Shown in pieces: positions 22,290 to 32,663 of a stretch of DNA of 64,000 bases. Position 1 is the stretch's first letter; every line of letters starts with the position of its first letter. The translations under genes and the position numbers were made by a program. The notes beneath the pieces were generated by a model. The model was not told the origin of the DNA, did no database searches, and saw nothing but the letters and a program-made list of their open reading frames with translations. The stretch is from Neoarius graeffei (Eukaryota; Chordata; Actinopteri; Siluriformes; Ariidae). The DNA lies in assembly GCF_027579695.1 (NCBI RefSeq), contig NC_083583.1:18998257-19062256 (forward strand). The letters run 5' to 3'.

Positions 22290-22742
22290 TTGGTCACCAG
22301 GCGATCCTTAAAAAAAATCCGTTTCCTGTCCACCGGGTGAGCAAAAAAATTTTCAGGAGGGATATATATATAATTTTTAAATGGATGGGTAAGAAATCGC
22401 AATGCTGTGTTTGCTTTTTCTTTCAGTACTTTTTTTTATTACAAAAGCAGACACATTTAATAAAATGACAGTTTAATCAACTGAAACTTGTACAAAAACT
22501 TTAAAGGATATGGGACATGGATTTTTTTTCTGGGTATAATTATGTATAAAGGACATAAGAAATGCCATCTAAATCACTGCAGGGCGTCAAAAATGTGAAA
22601 ATCATCACATTATTCAAGTTTTTTTATACATCAGCGTAAAACAAGGATTCGTTAATGAGCTAGGTGGTCACGTGACCCGTGACGTCACAAAAACTTTCCA
22701 AGGAGCCAGCGCTTGGGAGTCTAATGTAAACAGGTTACCGAA

Positions 22743-22937
22743 ATGGACAGAATCGACAGTGACATTCCCGATGTTTCACAGAGATGTGAAGTTAGACCCT
22801 ATCAATTCGAACCGATAGCTGGAAATTCACATGAACATGGATCTTATCTTTACTCTGACGGGTCAGATGATTATCAGAGTGAGAGTTCATTCAGCCCTCA
22901 TGAAACTGAAAGCGGTCGGCTCGATAACACTTCCTGG
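22743..22937 (+). CDS. First exon of an accessory transposon protein (PYQFEP motif)
   Basis: Starts MDRIDSDIPDVSQRCEVRPY and continues QFEPIAGNSHEHGSYLYSDG and an acidic, serine-rich tail. It ends at a good splice donor (CCTG|GTAAGT, about 22937). The PYxFEP start followed by acidic/Ser repeats resembles proteins annotated in fish as P2X7-intracellular-domain-like, often linked to DNA transposons. That assignment is from memory. No downstream exon is found within the element. Confidence 0.5.
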
Positions 22938-23370
22938 TAAGTTAAAAACAATTCTGCTCAAAGGCTAATGATCTGTTGAAAGAAGTATTATTTTTGTATC
23001 ATACATTGAAAGTTCATCAGATCTAGCTAAAGTCCGTTGCAAGCTATTTTTTTTTTTTTGCTGATATTTTTCGAGATTGATTGAGATACAATGCTTCCAG
23101 AGTCCATTTACAGAAGTAAAAGCAAAACAGTAAGCGATAGATAATAAAATTACATAAAATAAATGGGGAAGAAAAATAATAAGAATTAAACAATAGTAGA
23201 AATAAAATATAGAATAATAAAATGAAATAAAAGTTAAAAAAAAACTCTTCAACTTCACCACAACTCTTCGATTGGGTACGTAAACAAAGAAGGACAGATA
23301 TAAGAGTAAATGAGTCAGAATTATGATAATCAATAATTGATACACCCAAAATTATAATACTAATCCTTAC

Positions 23371-23720
23371 CTCAGCTTTCAGACGCTTAGCGAGTGCACC
23401 TCGTGGTGGCCGTAGCACTTCTGGTTTCACTCCGCCGTCTTGTTCCTGAATTGGGACGTTGGGAACGGCTCCATTTTTAAGTAGCCTCTTAAATTTGGCT
23501 TGGCAATTAATATCGCTCAGTACCTGAGTATTAAAGTTGAAAGAATCCTCTGTGAAATGGTCCGAACACAGTTTGTGGGAAACAGTAGGTGCAAAGTTTT
23601 TTCTATGGCAGTAGTGAGCCCACACTTTCCTCAGCTTCGGGTCCTTGGGGAATGCAAAAAACTTACTCCAGGGCATTTCCCATTGGAATTATTGCAACCA
23701 TAAGCAGCACAATACACCAT
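23371..23720 (-). pseudogene. THAP zinc-finger exon of a transposase, frameshifted
   Basis: The start codon at 23720 (minus) opens MVYCAAYGCNNSNGKCPGV, the first cysteine pair of a C2CH THAP domain. A T run shortened by one base then shifts the frame. The rest reads FFAFPKDPKLRKVW, the CSDHF cysteine/histidine pair, and the closing LLKNGAVPNV box. The exon ends at CTGAG|GTAAGG. THAP domains give sequence-specific DNA binding in P-element and Kolobok transposases. The catalytic part is absent. Confidence 0.85.
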
Positions 23721-24071
23721 GATGTCCAATGTACTTTAAAGACTATAAAAACAATTTTCTTGTCATCCACTTCTCCATTCATCTACCCGCTTGTGCTGTG
23801 CCCGAAAGTTTTTGTGATGTATGATCACGTTACAGCGGCTCTTCCGGTTGTAGAAAATGCATATCGGAAGTCGAGCAGAAATGCCATATAATCATCACGA
23901 ATATAACGATTTTGCTGAATTTAATAGAGGATTTTGTATTTGTTGATGCAATTAATTCATATTTTTAATGGACAGAAAGTGATATAGCGTGCATTTGTTT
24001 CATGTCCCATATCCTTTAAGTTAGCATTTTAAATGCTGACTGCAACATTTGCAAAACTTTCACAAAGGTAC

Positions 24072-24308
24072 TTAAAATGTCCGACACACGGACCTTTTTG
24101 TAGTTCTCCTTCGCCTGCCAGACCCGATAACAATCCACGGAGACCCCGCTGGTCTCGCTATCTCGTCCGGAATGTTGTGCATGCGATGGAAATCGCGACA
24201 AACCGTCATTTTCTGCTGGAAACTGATGTCCAGTAAGTCCATACGGTTGTAGTGGATATTGAAGTCCGGTACAGACGAGCAACACGCAAAAATACACACA
24301 AAAAACAT
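24072..24308 (-). pseudogene. LINE ORF2 N-terminal fragment
   Basis: The minus strand reads IPDEIARPAGSPWIVIGSGR followed by an arginine run. This resembles the basic leader that precedes the endonuclease in some fish LINE ORF2 proteins. It diverges after the arginines and no endonuclease follows. Low-confidence family assignment. Confidence 0.4.
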
Positions 24309-24309
24309 A

Positions 24310-25880
24310 AACGTGCACAGGTAGGGAGAGCTTGTAGCCGCAGCCGTTGTAGTAGAATTGTATATAGTAGGGTTTTTCAGAAGAAAAGGTAGAAGTAGAA
24401 GGCGGAAATATGGCGTTTAACCGACAAGATGGCGTCTGTCACAATCTGGATCAGCTGTGACGTCACATGCAAGTGCTCCATAGCTCCTTTCGTTTCTGTG
24501 TAAATCACCGTTGTTCGAGGAGAGGGAACTCTGAGAAAAAGCGCTCTTTGCTTGTCATATTGTGTCTCTGCCCTGCACCTGAGCACCGTTACCAAGGCGG
24601 CGAGCTCCACTCAGGGAGCAGAGAGGGGCGGGGCTGCTCTCTCTCTCTCAAACACACACAGGCTCAGAGCATCAGAGCCTCATAGCCTGCGATACGCGCC
24701 CTGCAGCACTCTTACCATTTCCCACAGGGGAATTGTCTCTAGTTTTGTTTACTCCCCCCCGGCTGGCTACTTATTTGTCATGGCTGGCTAGTATGAGCCT
24801 TAGTGGAAAGCCCTAGGAATGCGTAAATGTCAAGTTCGATTTTAGATTTACGAACCCAAAAAAAAAAATGTCGAAAAACCGGCGTTAAAAAAAAAAAATT
24901 TCAACTGCACAAACGACACTCACCCGGCCGGTGGACCAGAAACAGAACATTTTTTAATAATGGCCCCAGTGGCGATCAGCAAGTGGCCAGGGCCACTAAA
25001 AGTTGGGTTGACGACTACGATTTGAGAAGTACAAATAAATAAATAAAATGTTCCTTCCTTGAAGTACCTTTTTCCTCTGATTTCCTTTCCTCAACTCTAA
25101 GTTCGTGAATTCTAGTAAAAGTTTAGTTCTAAAGTGCAAAATTCAAAGCCATTTGTGAGTTTTCAGATCGCTCGACGATGTCCACAACTTTCCCATACTC
25201 TGACCTTTCCCATAATTCATTGCTGCGTCATAGCGGAAGCCGGGATCTTTCTTCCGCTCCACTGTGTTGACGTTTGTAGCTAACTGCTAGGTAGGTGAGA
25301 TCAAAGGTGGTTACACAAGTCTGATTTTCTGATGTGTTCTGGGGATAATACGATCCAAGTGCCCCATCCGACTACCCGCACGGAACGGCTAGACGACATG
25401 AAGTTGTCCTGACGTCAGCTACGTTAACATGGTCAATTATTTTATTCTTAACGAGAGCGTTGATGGCGATGAGCTAAGGAACTACAAAAGCACGGAGGCG
25501 TCCAATTATCTACACAGAAATAAAATTGGCAAAATTACGTGTAAGAGAGGGCGAGTTTGTTTGCTTAAAGGCTGAGGTTGAGCCGAGTCGAGCAAAAAAA
25601 GGGAAATAAATCCTGCGGTCATGCAGCAGCTGTCATCTGGAAGGTAGACGATGTCCGAGTAGAGCGATTGGATTATTGTATTGGTTTACTAATAATGGAG
25701 GCAGATTCTACCATAACAGAGGCCAGTTAAGTCCCATCTCCTTAAATTGCTGAATTGATTATTTTGATCATTCTATTAAGTTTTTCTAGTAGCATTTGGG
25801 GTCTTGGACATTCACAGTAAATTTTAGGACAGTAGTCCTGGTAACTAATTAATAAAAGCCTGACATGACAGACATGCTAA
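24310..25880. other. Intron 1, mixed unassigned sequence
   Basis: Contains short A- and T-rich tracts (24850-24900) and GC-rich stretches near 24590-24660 and 25200-25270. No supported exon. The TAGGTAGGTGAGATC near 25290 looks donor-like but has no coding frame. Confidence 0.45.
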
Positions 25881-26695
25881 ATGACAATAGAAACACATCG
25901 GTTTCTATCATCAAAATCTGACAAACGAACTAACGTCTACCATCATATTCTGACAGACACTCTAGATGACAATAGCAACAAAACTGTTTCTTACATTATT
26001 AATCTGACAAATTTAGTAATATTAAATACCTCATCACTAGAACCAAATAAAATAAAATATTGAAATAAAGATAAAATTTATTTTCAGAATTGAAATATCA
26101 ACAATAATTTTCAGAACAGTGACGATAGACACGACTGTGTCACTTTCGCGGGGAAATAACACATTGAAATGGCCTGTCGGCTGAAAGGGTCGCAAGTGGC
26201 TCTGATTTATCTCAACTTACAATAGTTTTCCTCCAGAAAAATTTAAATATGAATGCACAAATATATTCTCAATGTTTCTATCGTCAAAAATTTCTATCAT
26301 CAGGATAGCTGACTGAAAATCTTACCTTGATTTATTTGATGAAATCTAGCTGTCAGAACTCCAAGTCTTGCCCGGAAGTAAATGTCCGCTGTCACAAAAA
26401 TCATGCGCAGTAGAATTTCCTCTTTGCGTCAGTCAACATGTGCGTGGTGAGGGCTTGAATTTTGCTATCGTCAGGTGCGTTTGACTGACAGACTGACGAT
26501 AGCATTTTTTAACAATAACTGTGGGCTTCTCTCGTGAACGAAATAGTTTTTTCACTGTTAATCTATTTCAACTCTATCTGTTGACACCCAAAAATTATAA
26601 AGCCTGCTTCCACACGATAACTACCAAAGATCCATAATGGCCGAGTCTATCGTCAGGTCATCTGACAGAAATTCACTGACGATAGCAACAGGGAT
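25880..26695. repeat. Cluster of CTATCRTCA motifs in both orientations
   Basis: At least ten copies of CTATCGTCA or close variants (CTATCATCA, TGACAATAG, TGACGATAG) lie in roughly 800 bp: near 25880, 25905, 25965, 26119, 26279, 26295, 26466, 26490, 26648 and 26678. Adjacent inverted pairs occur (26466 with 26490, 26648 with 26678). Such clusters are typical of the subterminal transposase-binding repeats of large DNA transposons, but I cannot define the element ends. Confidence 0.6.
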
Positions 26696-26949
26696 AATGA
26701 AAGTGATTTTTAAAATGGGAGTTATGTCTGTCAGATATGTCAAAGAAATAGAACTTTTATTCTTTAAAAATCTTTTATTGATCTACTCAGTGTATTTTTA
26801 AGTGACGTGCTGTTTTAGAAGACCAAATACCATGTTTTCAATCTTGAAAATATTACCTCACTGAAAAAAGGACAAGAAAAATTTCTTATTTTGTGGGCAA
26901 GTGATTAATGGATCTAGTTACGGTAGAATCTGCCTGGAGTGTTTTATAT

Positions 26950-26990
26950 ATTGTAAGTCGCTTTGGACAAAAGCGTCTGCCAAATGCCAG
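26950..26990 (+). repeat. Conserved repeat tail (TAAGTCGCTTTGGA type)
   Basis: The block TAAGTCGCTTTGGACAAAAG followed by CGTCTGCCAAATG is a very common 3' tail of fish LINE-mobilised SINEs. The rest of the element cannot be delimited. Confidence 0.55.
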
Positions 26991-26994
26991 AACT

Positions 26995-27717
26995 ATAACC
27001 ATATTAACCATAAACATCTAGCTCTAGTCTGGTGGAACTCTCGCAGCCGACTGGACCGTGATGCGTCTTGTATCGGCTCAAGAAGCAAAAGCTCGGTCAG
27101 AGAAGCATCGGCTAACCATTTTAATGCAGGTGCAGTCATACTTTGGAAACAATAAACATACCGTACTTGAATAATTCCTCATCCGTGTATTTGTCCGAGC
27201 TTCTTCAACTTCTTAACTACCCTGATCATTCCAGATATTGGATGGAATTTGTAGGCTATTTGTTTACAGTAATACTTCAGCACTGGTCGCTCTTGGATTC
27301 TCTTAGCTACCGAGGCGACATGCACTTACTGTTAGTCGCGTCGATTAAAAACGTCAGCTAAATGACTGTTTTGAATGATGTACAATATCTAAACAAAAAT
27401 TGCACAGAATATTGATCAAGCCATTTCTGAGGGCACAAGTTAAACACCGTGGGGTGTTATTCAAGTAAAAATGGTTTTATTGTGTTGAATTGGAGGAAAT
27501 TTCAGGGATGCTTTTATTTTTGTTTGTTTGTTCTGGGCCACTAAGAATTCCGGGATACTGGCCCGAGTGGCGACCAAGCACTGAAGTTGAATTTTTCGCC
27601 CTGAAAGGTCCCGTTGTGCATGTTGATGAATGCCAATCGCAACCTGTAAATTACCAGACACGTACATGGCTCAGCTGATTTGCATATGGTAATGCCCACA
27701 AAACTCCAGAAAAGGCA
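26995..27717. other. Intron 1, no recognised feature
   Basis: No exon or terminal repeats seen. Confidence 0.5.
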
Positions 27718-27725
27718 AAGCTCGC

Positions 27726-28341
27726 TAGCCTGGCTAACGCGACTTCAAAGCTCTGCGAGCATTTGGTCTGGCCAAGCTATTAAGCCCAACCGTTTCCCAG
27801 AGCCCGTGGTTGACCCGCCTCCCTGAAATGCCTCAGTTTGCTACTGGTCGAAGCCAGAAAAGGCTGTGACGAAGCTTAAACCAATCACATCACTCTTTCC
27901 TCTGACGTATACGACGCGACGGGGCTAACTGGTAGATTAAACTCTTACCGAAGCCGGTCGGGAGCAAGGCGAAAACGTCCTTCCTTTCAATAAATACCTC
28001 CAGGGCTGCTCTTTGTTCCGTTTTCAATGAGAACTTCCCGTTGAATGCTTTCAATACAGCATCTACCGCTGTGTCAAAGGCTTGCCGCTGCTCCATGTTC
28101 GTGATGTGAATGAAGCGCTTCCGGCATAGATTCTGTAAACGATCTATGGCTTCCGGTCGCAGTTCTACTACGTCACTGCCTTGAACACGCCTCTACCCAG
28201 GGCCGTTGGAGATGCTCAAAGTTGATTTGGTTCCCGATTTTTCGGGAGCTTGGAAATGCTGTAGATAGCCTGTCTGGCCAGACTAAGCTCGGAACAGGCT
28301 CTCGTGTTGCGTCACGCTTAGGATGGGCGGGCCCAGGCTAC
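27726..28341. mobile_element. TIR element with 8-bp TSD carrying a helicase fragment
   Basis: The direct repeat AAGCTCGC at 27718-27725 and 28342-28349 flanks a 616-bp unit with inverted ends TAGCCTGG and the complement of GTAGCCTGG. It contains the RecQ-like fragment described next. The superfamily is not clear: the 8-bp TSD suggests hAT, but these do not normally encode helicases. Confidence 0.65.
27890..28096 (-). pseudogene. RecQ-family helicase N-terminal fragment
   Basis: A minus-strand ORF of 68 codons reads FSLKTEQRAALEVFIERKDV followed by FALLPTGFGKSLIYQLAP. This is the RecQ motif 0 (LKxEQ) and Walker A (TGFGKS) of an ATP-dependent DNA helicase. The frame ends soon after Walker A, and DEAH and motifs II-VI are absent. 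A transposon-carried or transposon-captured helicase is likely, since the fragment lies wholly inside the repeat unit. It could also be a dispersed pseudogene. Confidence 0.7.
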
Positions 28342-28636
28342 AAGCTCGCACAACTGAAATGAGAAGCATAAGGTGAAAAATGGATTTTCTCAGAGGTAGA
28401 AGTGAAGGTTATTTTGACTTGTATCTAAGCTGATAAAAATATTGTTTAATTAGATGTGAAATAAAAATGGAGAAATGTATATTTATCTGGTGTTCACAGG
28501 TGAACATGGACACTGAGCACATCAGACAGAGAAACTGTTTGCGATGTGTGTTGGTGACTCGTGGTCTGATATCTTGTCCTCCCCGATGGTATGTTAGAAA
28601 AGCAGAAGTGTGTGTATGCAGGAAGTGAGTGATGTG

Positions 28637-29823
28637 AGGACTCCTTAAAGTGAATGACGCATGAAATGGAATGACGAATGACAGGTAGTAAATTTGAACA
28701 ATAAATGGTCCCTTGTCATTCAGATTCTTACAAATGGAATGATTGAAATCTTTAGTTTTAGACCTCCCTAGGATAAGATAAGTGGGTGCTTGGTGGGATA
28801 TCAGCTTTTACAAATGGACTGACAGGGTTTCTATATGTATTGACTGACTTTGAGCTAATGTTGTCAGTGATGTCACCTTTTACAAATGGAATGATAAGGT
28901 TTCTAGGTGGAATGACATACTTTATCAGTGATATCAAATTAACAAATGGAATGACCTTGTTTCTAGGGTTAGGGTTAGGTTATAGGTGATCTCACTTATA
29001 ACATTGCCTCAAAGTATGTCATTCCACCTAAAAACAGTCATTCCATTTGTAAAAGGGGATATCACTGATAACATACCGTATTTTCTGGACTATAAGCCGC
29101 TACTTTTTTCCTAGGTTTTGAACCATGCGGCTTATACAAAGGTGCGGCTATTCTGTGGATTTTTCTTCCACCGCTAGGGGCGCTCTAACCGGAAGTAGAA
29201 TCAAAAATAAGAGAGACGAAAAATCAACGCAAAGAAGAATTAGCAGATCTTTAGCAGATAGAACACGCACGACAAATTACTAACTGGTAATTATTTTCAA
29301 ATCCAGCGAAGATGATTAAAGTGACTTGTGGTTTCAAACACAGGAGAAATGAAGGTAAATAAATACCGGTTATTTTCTCTTGGTTCTGTTCCGTTTTAAT
29401 CAGCAAAGTTGCTGCCGTGTTAAAAGGCACTGTTCGGAAAGAATCTGTTCAGGTACATACATGTACATTTACAGTACAAAATCGTTCTGTACATGCAGTA
29501 AATATCTAATTTTTCAACATAGATATCTGCGGCTTATAGCCCGGTGCGGCTTGTATATCTTTTTTTTTTAATTTTTTTTTTTTAAATAGAGCGGATGCGG
29601 CTTATATACAGGTGCGCTCTATAGTCCAGAAAATACGGTAACCTAAAAGTATGTCATTCCACTTAGAAACAATGTCATTCCATTTCATGAGCTGAAAGCA
29701 TGTCATTCCACCTACATTTCAATCGTTATTCCATTTATAAGAATCTGAATGACAAGGGACCATTTATTGTTCAAATCACTAGCTGTCATTCCATTTCATG
29801 CGTCATTCACTTTAGGGAGTCCC
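28637..29823. mobile_element. Fold-back element with GGAATGAC repeats
   Basis: The 8-bp duplication GTGATGTG (28629-28636 and 29824-29831) flanks ends AGGACTCCTTAAAGTGAATG and the complement of GGGACTCCCTAAAGTGAATG. The left half has about six copies of an ACAAATGGAATGA-type unit. The right half has their complements (GTCATTCCATTTGT). The whole is a large palindrome with a nested MITE at its centre. Confidence 0.85.
29076..29638. mobile_element. TA-flanked MITE (CCGTATTTTCTGGACTATA)
   Basis: TA at 29074-29075 and 29639-29640 flank ends CCGTATTTTCTGGACTATA and the complement. Repeated subterminal TGCGGCTTATA blocks lie inside each end. No coding capacity. A Tc1/mariner-type TA duplication. 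Confidence 0.85.
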
Positions 29824-29831
29824 GTGATGTG

Positions 29832-30419
29832 CAGCACGGTAGGGAGGGACATGGTAAAGGACGTGTTCTAGCTTGAGACATGCCACAGCTTGAGACATGC
29901 TAGATCAGTCACTTATGGGTGTCTCCGGTGAAGTGTTATACAGCATTAAACGAAGATGCTTCAGCAAACAGAACTGACTCGGACACCACGTGAGCACATC
30001 CTCCTTTTTCTCAGAGGCGTTCTTCATTGAACAACTGGCCTTTATTTTTCTTTTCTTATAGATTTGTGTTGGCCTTTTTTTTTTTAATGGTTCTTTAGTC
30101 GAGTCCGTTAATATAAGTTGTGACTAGTTGTCACAATCTATAAATCTGACCGTACAATCTGTTTAAATAAAACACGTAGTAAATAATCACTGTTTGATTT
30201 GACGCTGATCACTTGGTTTCCGTTAGTTGGTCATCCGATGCGTATGTTTGACACAGACTCAGGACCATGAGTAGGATGTGAACAATTTTCTAGAATGACT
30301 AGACTTTCATGAATATGAAGTTTCTTGGGAAAACCCCAACAAGCAGTTGATGTATAAATCTGCGTGTGTTCAGCTTGATAAAGAGGCCCGTTGTGAGCGG
30401 TATGAGTGAAATTCACTTG
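29832..30419. other. Intron 1, no recognised feature
   Basis: AT-rich sequence; no supported exon or repeat ends. Confidence 0.55.
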
Positions 30420-30742
30420 TTAAAGGGGAACTGAAGGCAAATTTTTAAAATCAAAATTCTATTTTTCATTTTATTAAATGAGCAATTTTGATTGCTATTG
30501 TCACTGCTATACAAGTTAGGAGTGTGTGAAATATGCTGTGTAATATATCGGTTCATATGTCAAAGCAATGGCCGTAAACGAAATTCGTTGAGACCTGTGC
30601 GAGACATTGTAGGACGGAAATAAAACGTCCAGTGGAAATCAAAGTGACCAACATGGGCCAACGTTGTCAGAAGAGGTGTGCGCCCTCCTTCGAATGCTGA
30701 CGTAATCAAGTCGGAAGTTTTGTTTGTTTTGATAGCAATCGG

Positions 30743-31808
30743 CAGTCCTCCCAGGATTCCGCGGGCTTTTTGTGTGATTGTTGCGGGCTAAAATGTCTGA
30801 TGTTGCGGGGGGTTTTCCAAAAAATTGTGATGAAAGTTGCGGTGTCTTTTAGGCTTTTGTTGTGATTACATTGCGGGAGGAAGTGAAAGTTGCGAGAAAT
30901 TGTTGCGATTTTCTCTTTTTGTGATTAAAATTGAGTATGTTCAATATTAAGTTATTACTGAAAAACTGTTGATTAAAAAAAACAGTGAGAAATGGTCCTA
31001 TAAACAACTTTACCAATATAAAAGATTACCAGGACTACAAAAATGCAGAAAAATAGGCTTTACTTATCCAAATGCACCTGTTGGTTCAAAAGTAAAAGTG
31101 CAGAGAACCTCACAGCACAACATGAAGTTACCTTAAAATATAAATGCCTCAGCTTTCATGTAAGAAAAACTATTAATACTAGTACTGTGTGCAGGCAGTC
31201 TCTCCTGAAGACTAAATTAAACAATAATTATAAACTAATAAAATAAATGGCTCAGGCTTCATAGAAGAAAAAAAAAACAATTTGAACAGAATCTCACAGT
31301 ATGATGCTGAAGCTGCCTAAACAATGGAAAATAAAATACCATTTTGGCAAAAATGTTGGCATCCATTAATTTCTTGTATTAAGTTAAAAAAAAAAAAAGT
31401 AAAGTGCACACAGTCCTTCACTGTAAACATAACACACTTTCAGTAACAGAATTTAAGCCTACATAAACACTGACTCGCACATCATGCAGTGTTGCCAGAT
31501 ACTGCTGACGTTTTACAGCCCAAAATATGTTCAAAACCCGCCAAAATGCACTTAGAACCGCCCAATTAGGCGGGAAACCGCCCAATCTGGCAACACTGCG
31601 CACATGCTGCTTCTCTTGAACGTATACACGAAAGTAAGGCGGAAGGTAGTTTGCCAACGTCACCTCAAGACGACGCCAACGATTGGTCAAATTTGCGGGA
31701 AAGTTGCGGTGATTGGATATAATTGCAACACTGCCCTGAATTCGCGGGGATTGGTTAAATTTGCGTTGAAGTTGCAAATCGCAACATGGCGAAATCCTGG
31801 AGGGTCTG
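30743..31808. mobile_element. hAT-like element nested in the TTAA element
   Basis: Ends CAGTCCTCCCAGGATT and the complement of CAGACCCTCCAGGATT, with AATCGG repeated on both sides. Subterminal TTGCGG/TTGCGA repeats are abundant. It encloses a 112-bp MITE (31487-31598) with ends CAGTGTTGCCAGAT, the same family as 14727-14818. Confidence 0.75.
31487..31598. mobile_element. CAGTGTTGCC MITE, second copy
   Basis: Ends CAGTGTTGCCAGATACTG and the complement of CAGTGTTGCCAGATTGGGC. The flanking repeat is decayed (GCACATCATG versus GCACATGCTG). Confidence 0.8.
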
Positions 31809-32190
31809 AATCGGGAAAGTTTGAAGAAAGTAGGCAGTAATCGTCATTTAAACTCGTTTTTGTGCAATGTTTCATTGAGAAAACCGTTCATTTGGTGGAA
31901 TAAATGTGACACGAGATGCCGATGACACCTGGCTGACACGTCACGTTTCGAAGTCTCGCACAAGTCTCGTGAAGATTGCGCGGATAAGTGACGCCTGCCG
32001 TGGACCAAACGAACCAAATGCATCGCGCCTAAAAACCAAATAGGCCGATTAAGTATAATATTTAATTACAATTATTTGCCAATACGAGTCACGATAAGGT
32101 TACTAAAACCAAAAACGTAATTGAATAAATCAAGTTTAAAGATGACTTAAGTTCTCCTTTCAACATATTTAATTATTTGAGTAATTTTGT

Positions 32191-32548
32191 GGCAGCACGG
32201 TGGTGTAGTGGTTAGCGCTGTCGCCTCACAGCAAGAAGGTCCGGGTTCGAGCCCCGTGGTCAGCGAGGGCCCTTCTGTGTGGAGTTTGCATGTTCTCCCC
32301 GTGTCCGCGTGGGTTTCCTCCGGGTACTCCGGTTTCCCCCACAGTCCAAAGATATGCAGGTTAGGTTAACTGGTGACTCTAAATTGACCGTAGGTGTGAA
32401 TGTGAGTGTGAATGGTTGTCTGTCTGTGTCAGCCCTGTGATGACCTGGCGACTTGTCCAGGGTATACCCCGCCCGTAGTCAGCCGGGATAGGCTCCAGCT
32501 TGCCTGCGACCCCATAGAGCAGGATAAAGCAGCTAGAGATAACGAGAT
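32191..32548 (+). mobile_element. Full-length DANA/Mermaid-like SINE
   Basis: A 12-bp duplication GAGTAATTTTGT (32179-32190 and 32549-32560) flanks a 358-bp SINE. Its tRNA-like head has an A box (TGGTGTAGTGGTTAGCGCTG) and a B box (GGTTCGAGCCC). The conserved body includes GTTTGCATGTTCTCCCCG and the 3' end GATAACGAGATGAG. It is the cleanest copy in the window and the best reference for the others. Confidence 0.95.
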
Positions 32549-32663
32549 GAGTAATTTTGTTGGATAATTGCTAGCTATGTTTCATCTTTGCTCCATGGGG
32601 AAGTTATGATGCTCAGTAGTGTGGTGGGGTGTGTGTTTTTATTTATATAAAAAAAAATTGCAT

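Larger units (their letters stand above)
22501..24019. mobile_element. TTAA-flanked element carrying THAP and a second gene (Kolobok-like)
   Basis: TTAA at 22501-22504 and 24016-24019 bracket 1511 bp with ends AGGATATGGGACATGGAT and the complement of AGGATATGGGACATGAAAC. It carries a plus-strand exon starting near the left end and a minus-strand THAP exon starting near the right end, facing each other. TTAA duplication plus a THAP protein fits the Kolobok superfamily. The transposase core is missing, so it is an internally deleted copy. Confidence 0.75.
30420..32162. mobile_element. TTAA-flanked element, family AGGAGAACTGAAGG, copy 2
   Basis: TTAA on the left (30420-30423) and a decayed TTCA on the right (32159-32162), with ends AGGGGAACTGAAGGCAAATT and the complement of AGGAGAACTTAAGTCATC. 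The shared interior with copy 1 includes GTTGAGACCTGTGCGAGACA. A hAT-like element is nested at 30743-31808. Confidence 0.8.

Noticed and set aside
28966..28982. Telomere-like GGGTTAGGGTTAGG
   Set aside because: Only about two units within a fold-back element; not an interstitial telomeric array.
32210..32265. Possible tRNA gene (A and B boxes)
   Set aside because: It is the tRNA-derived head of a SINE with a 12-bp target duplication; no cloverleaf with a proper anticodon arm is apparent. The same applies to the head at 37400-37459.
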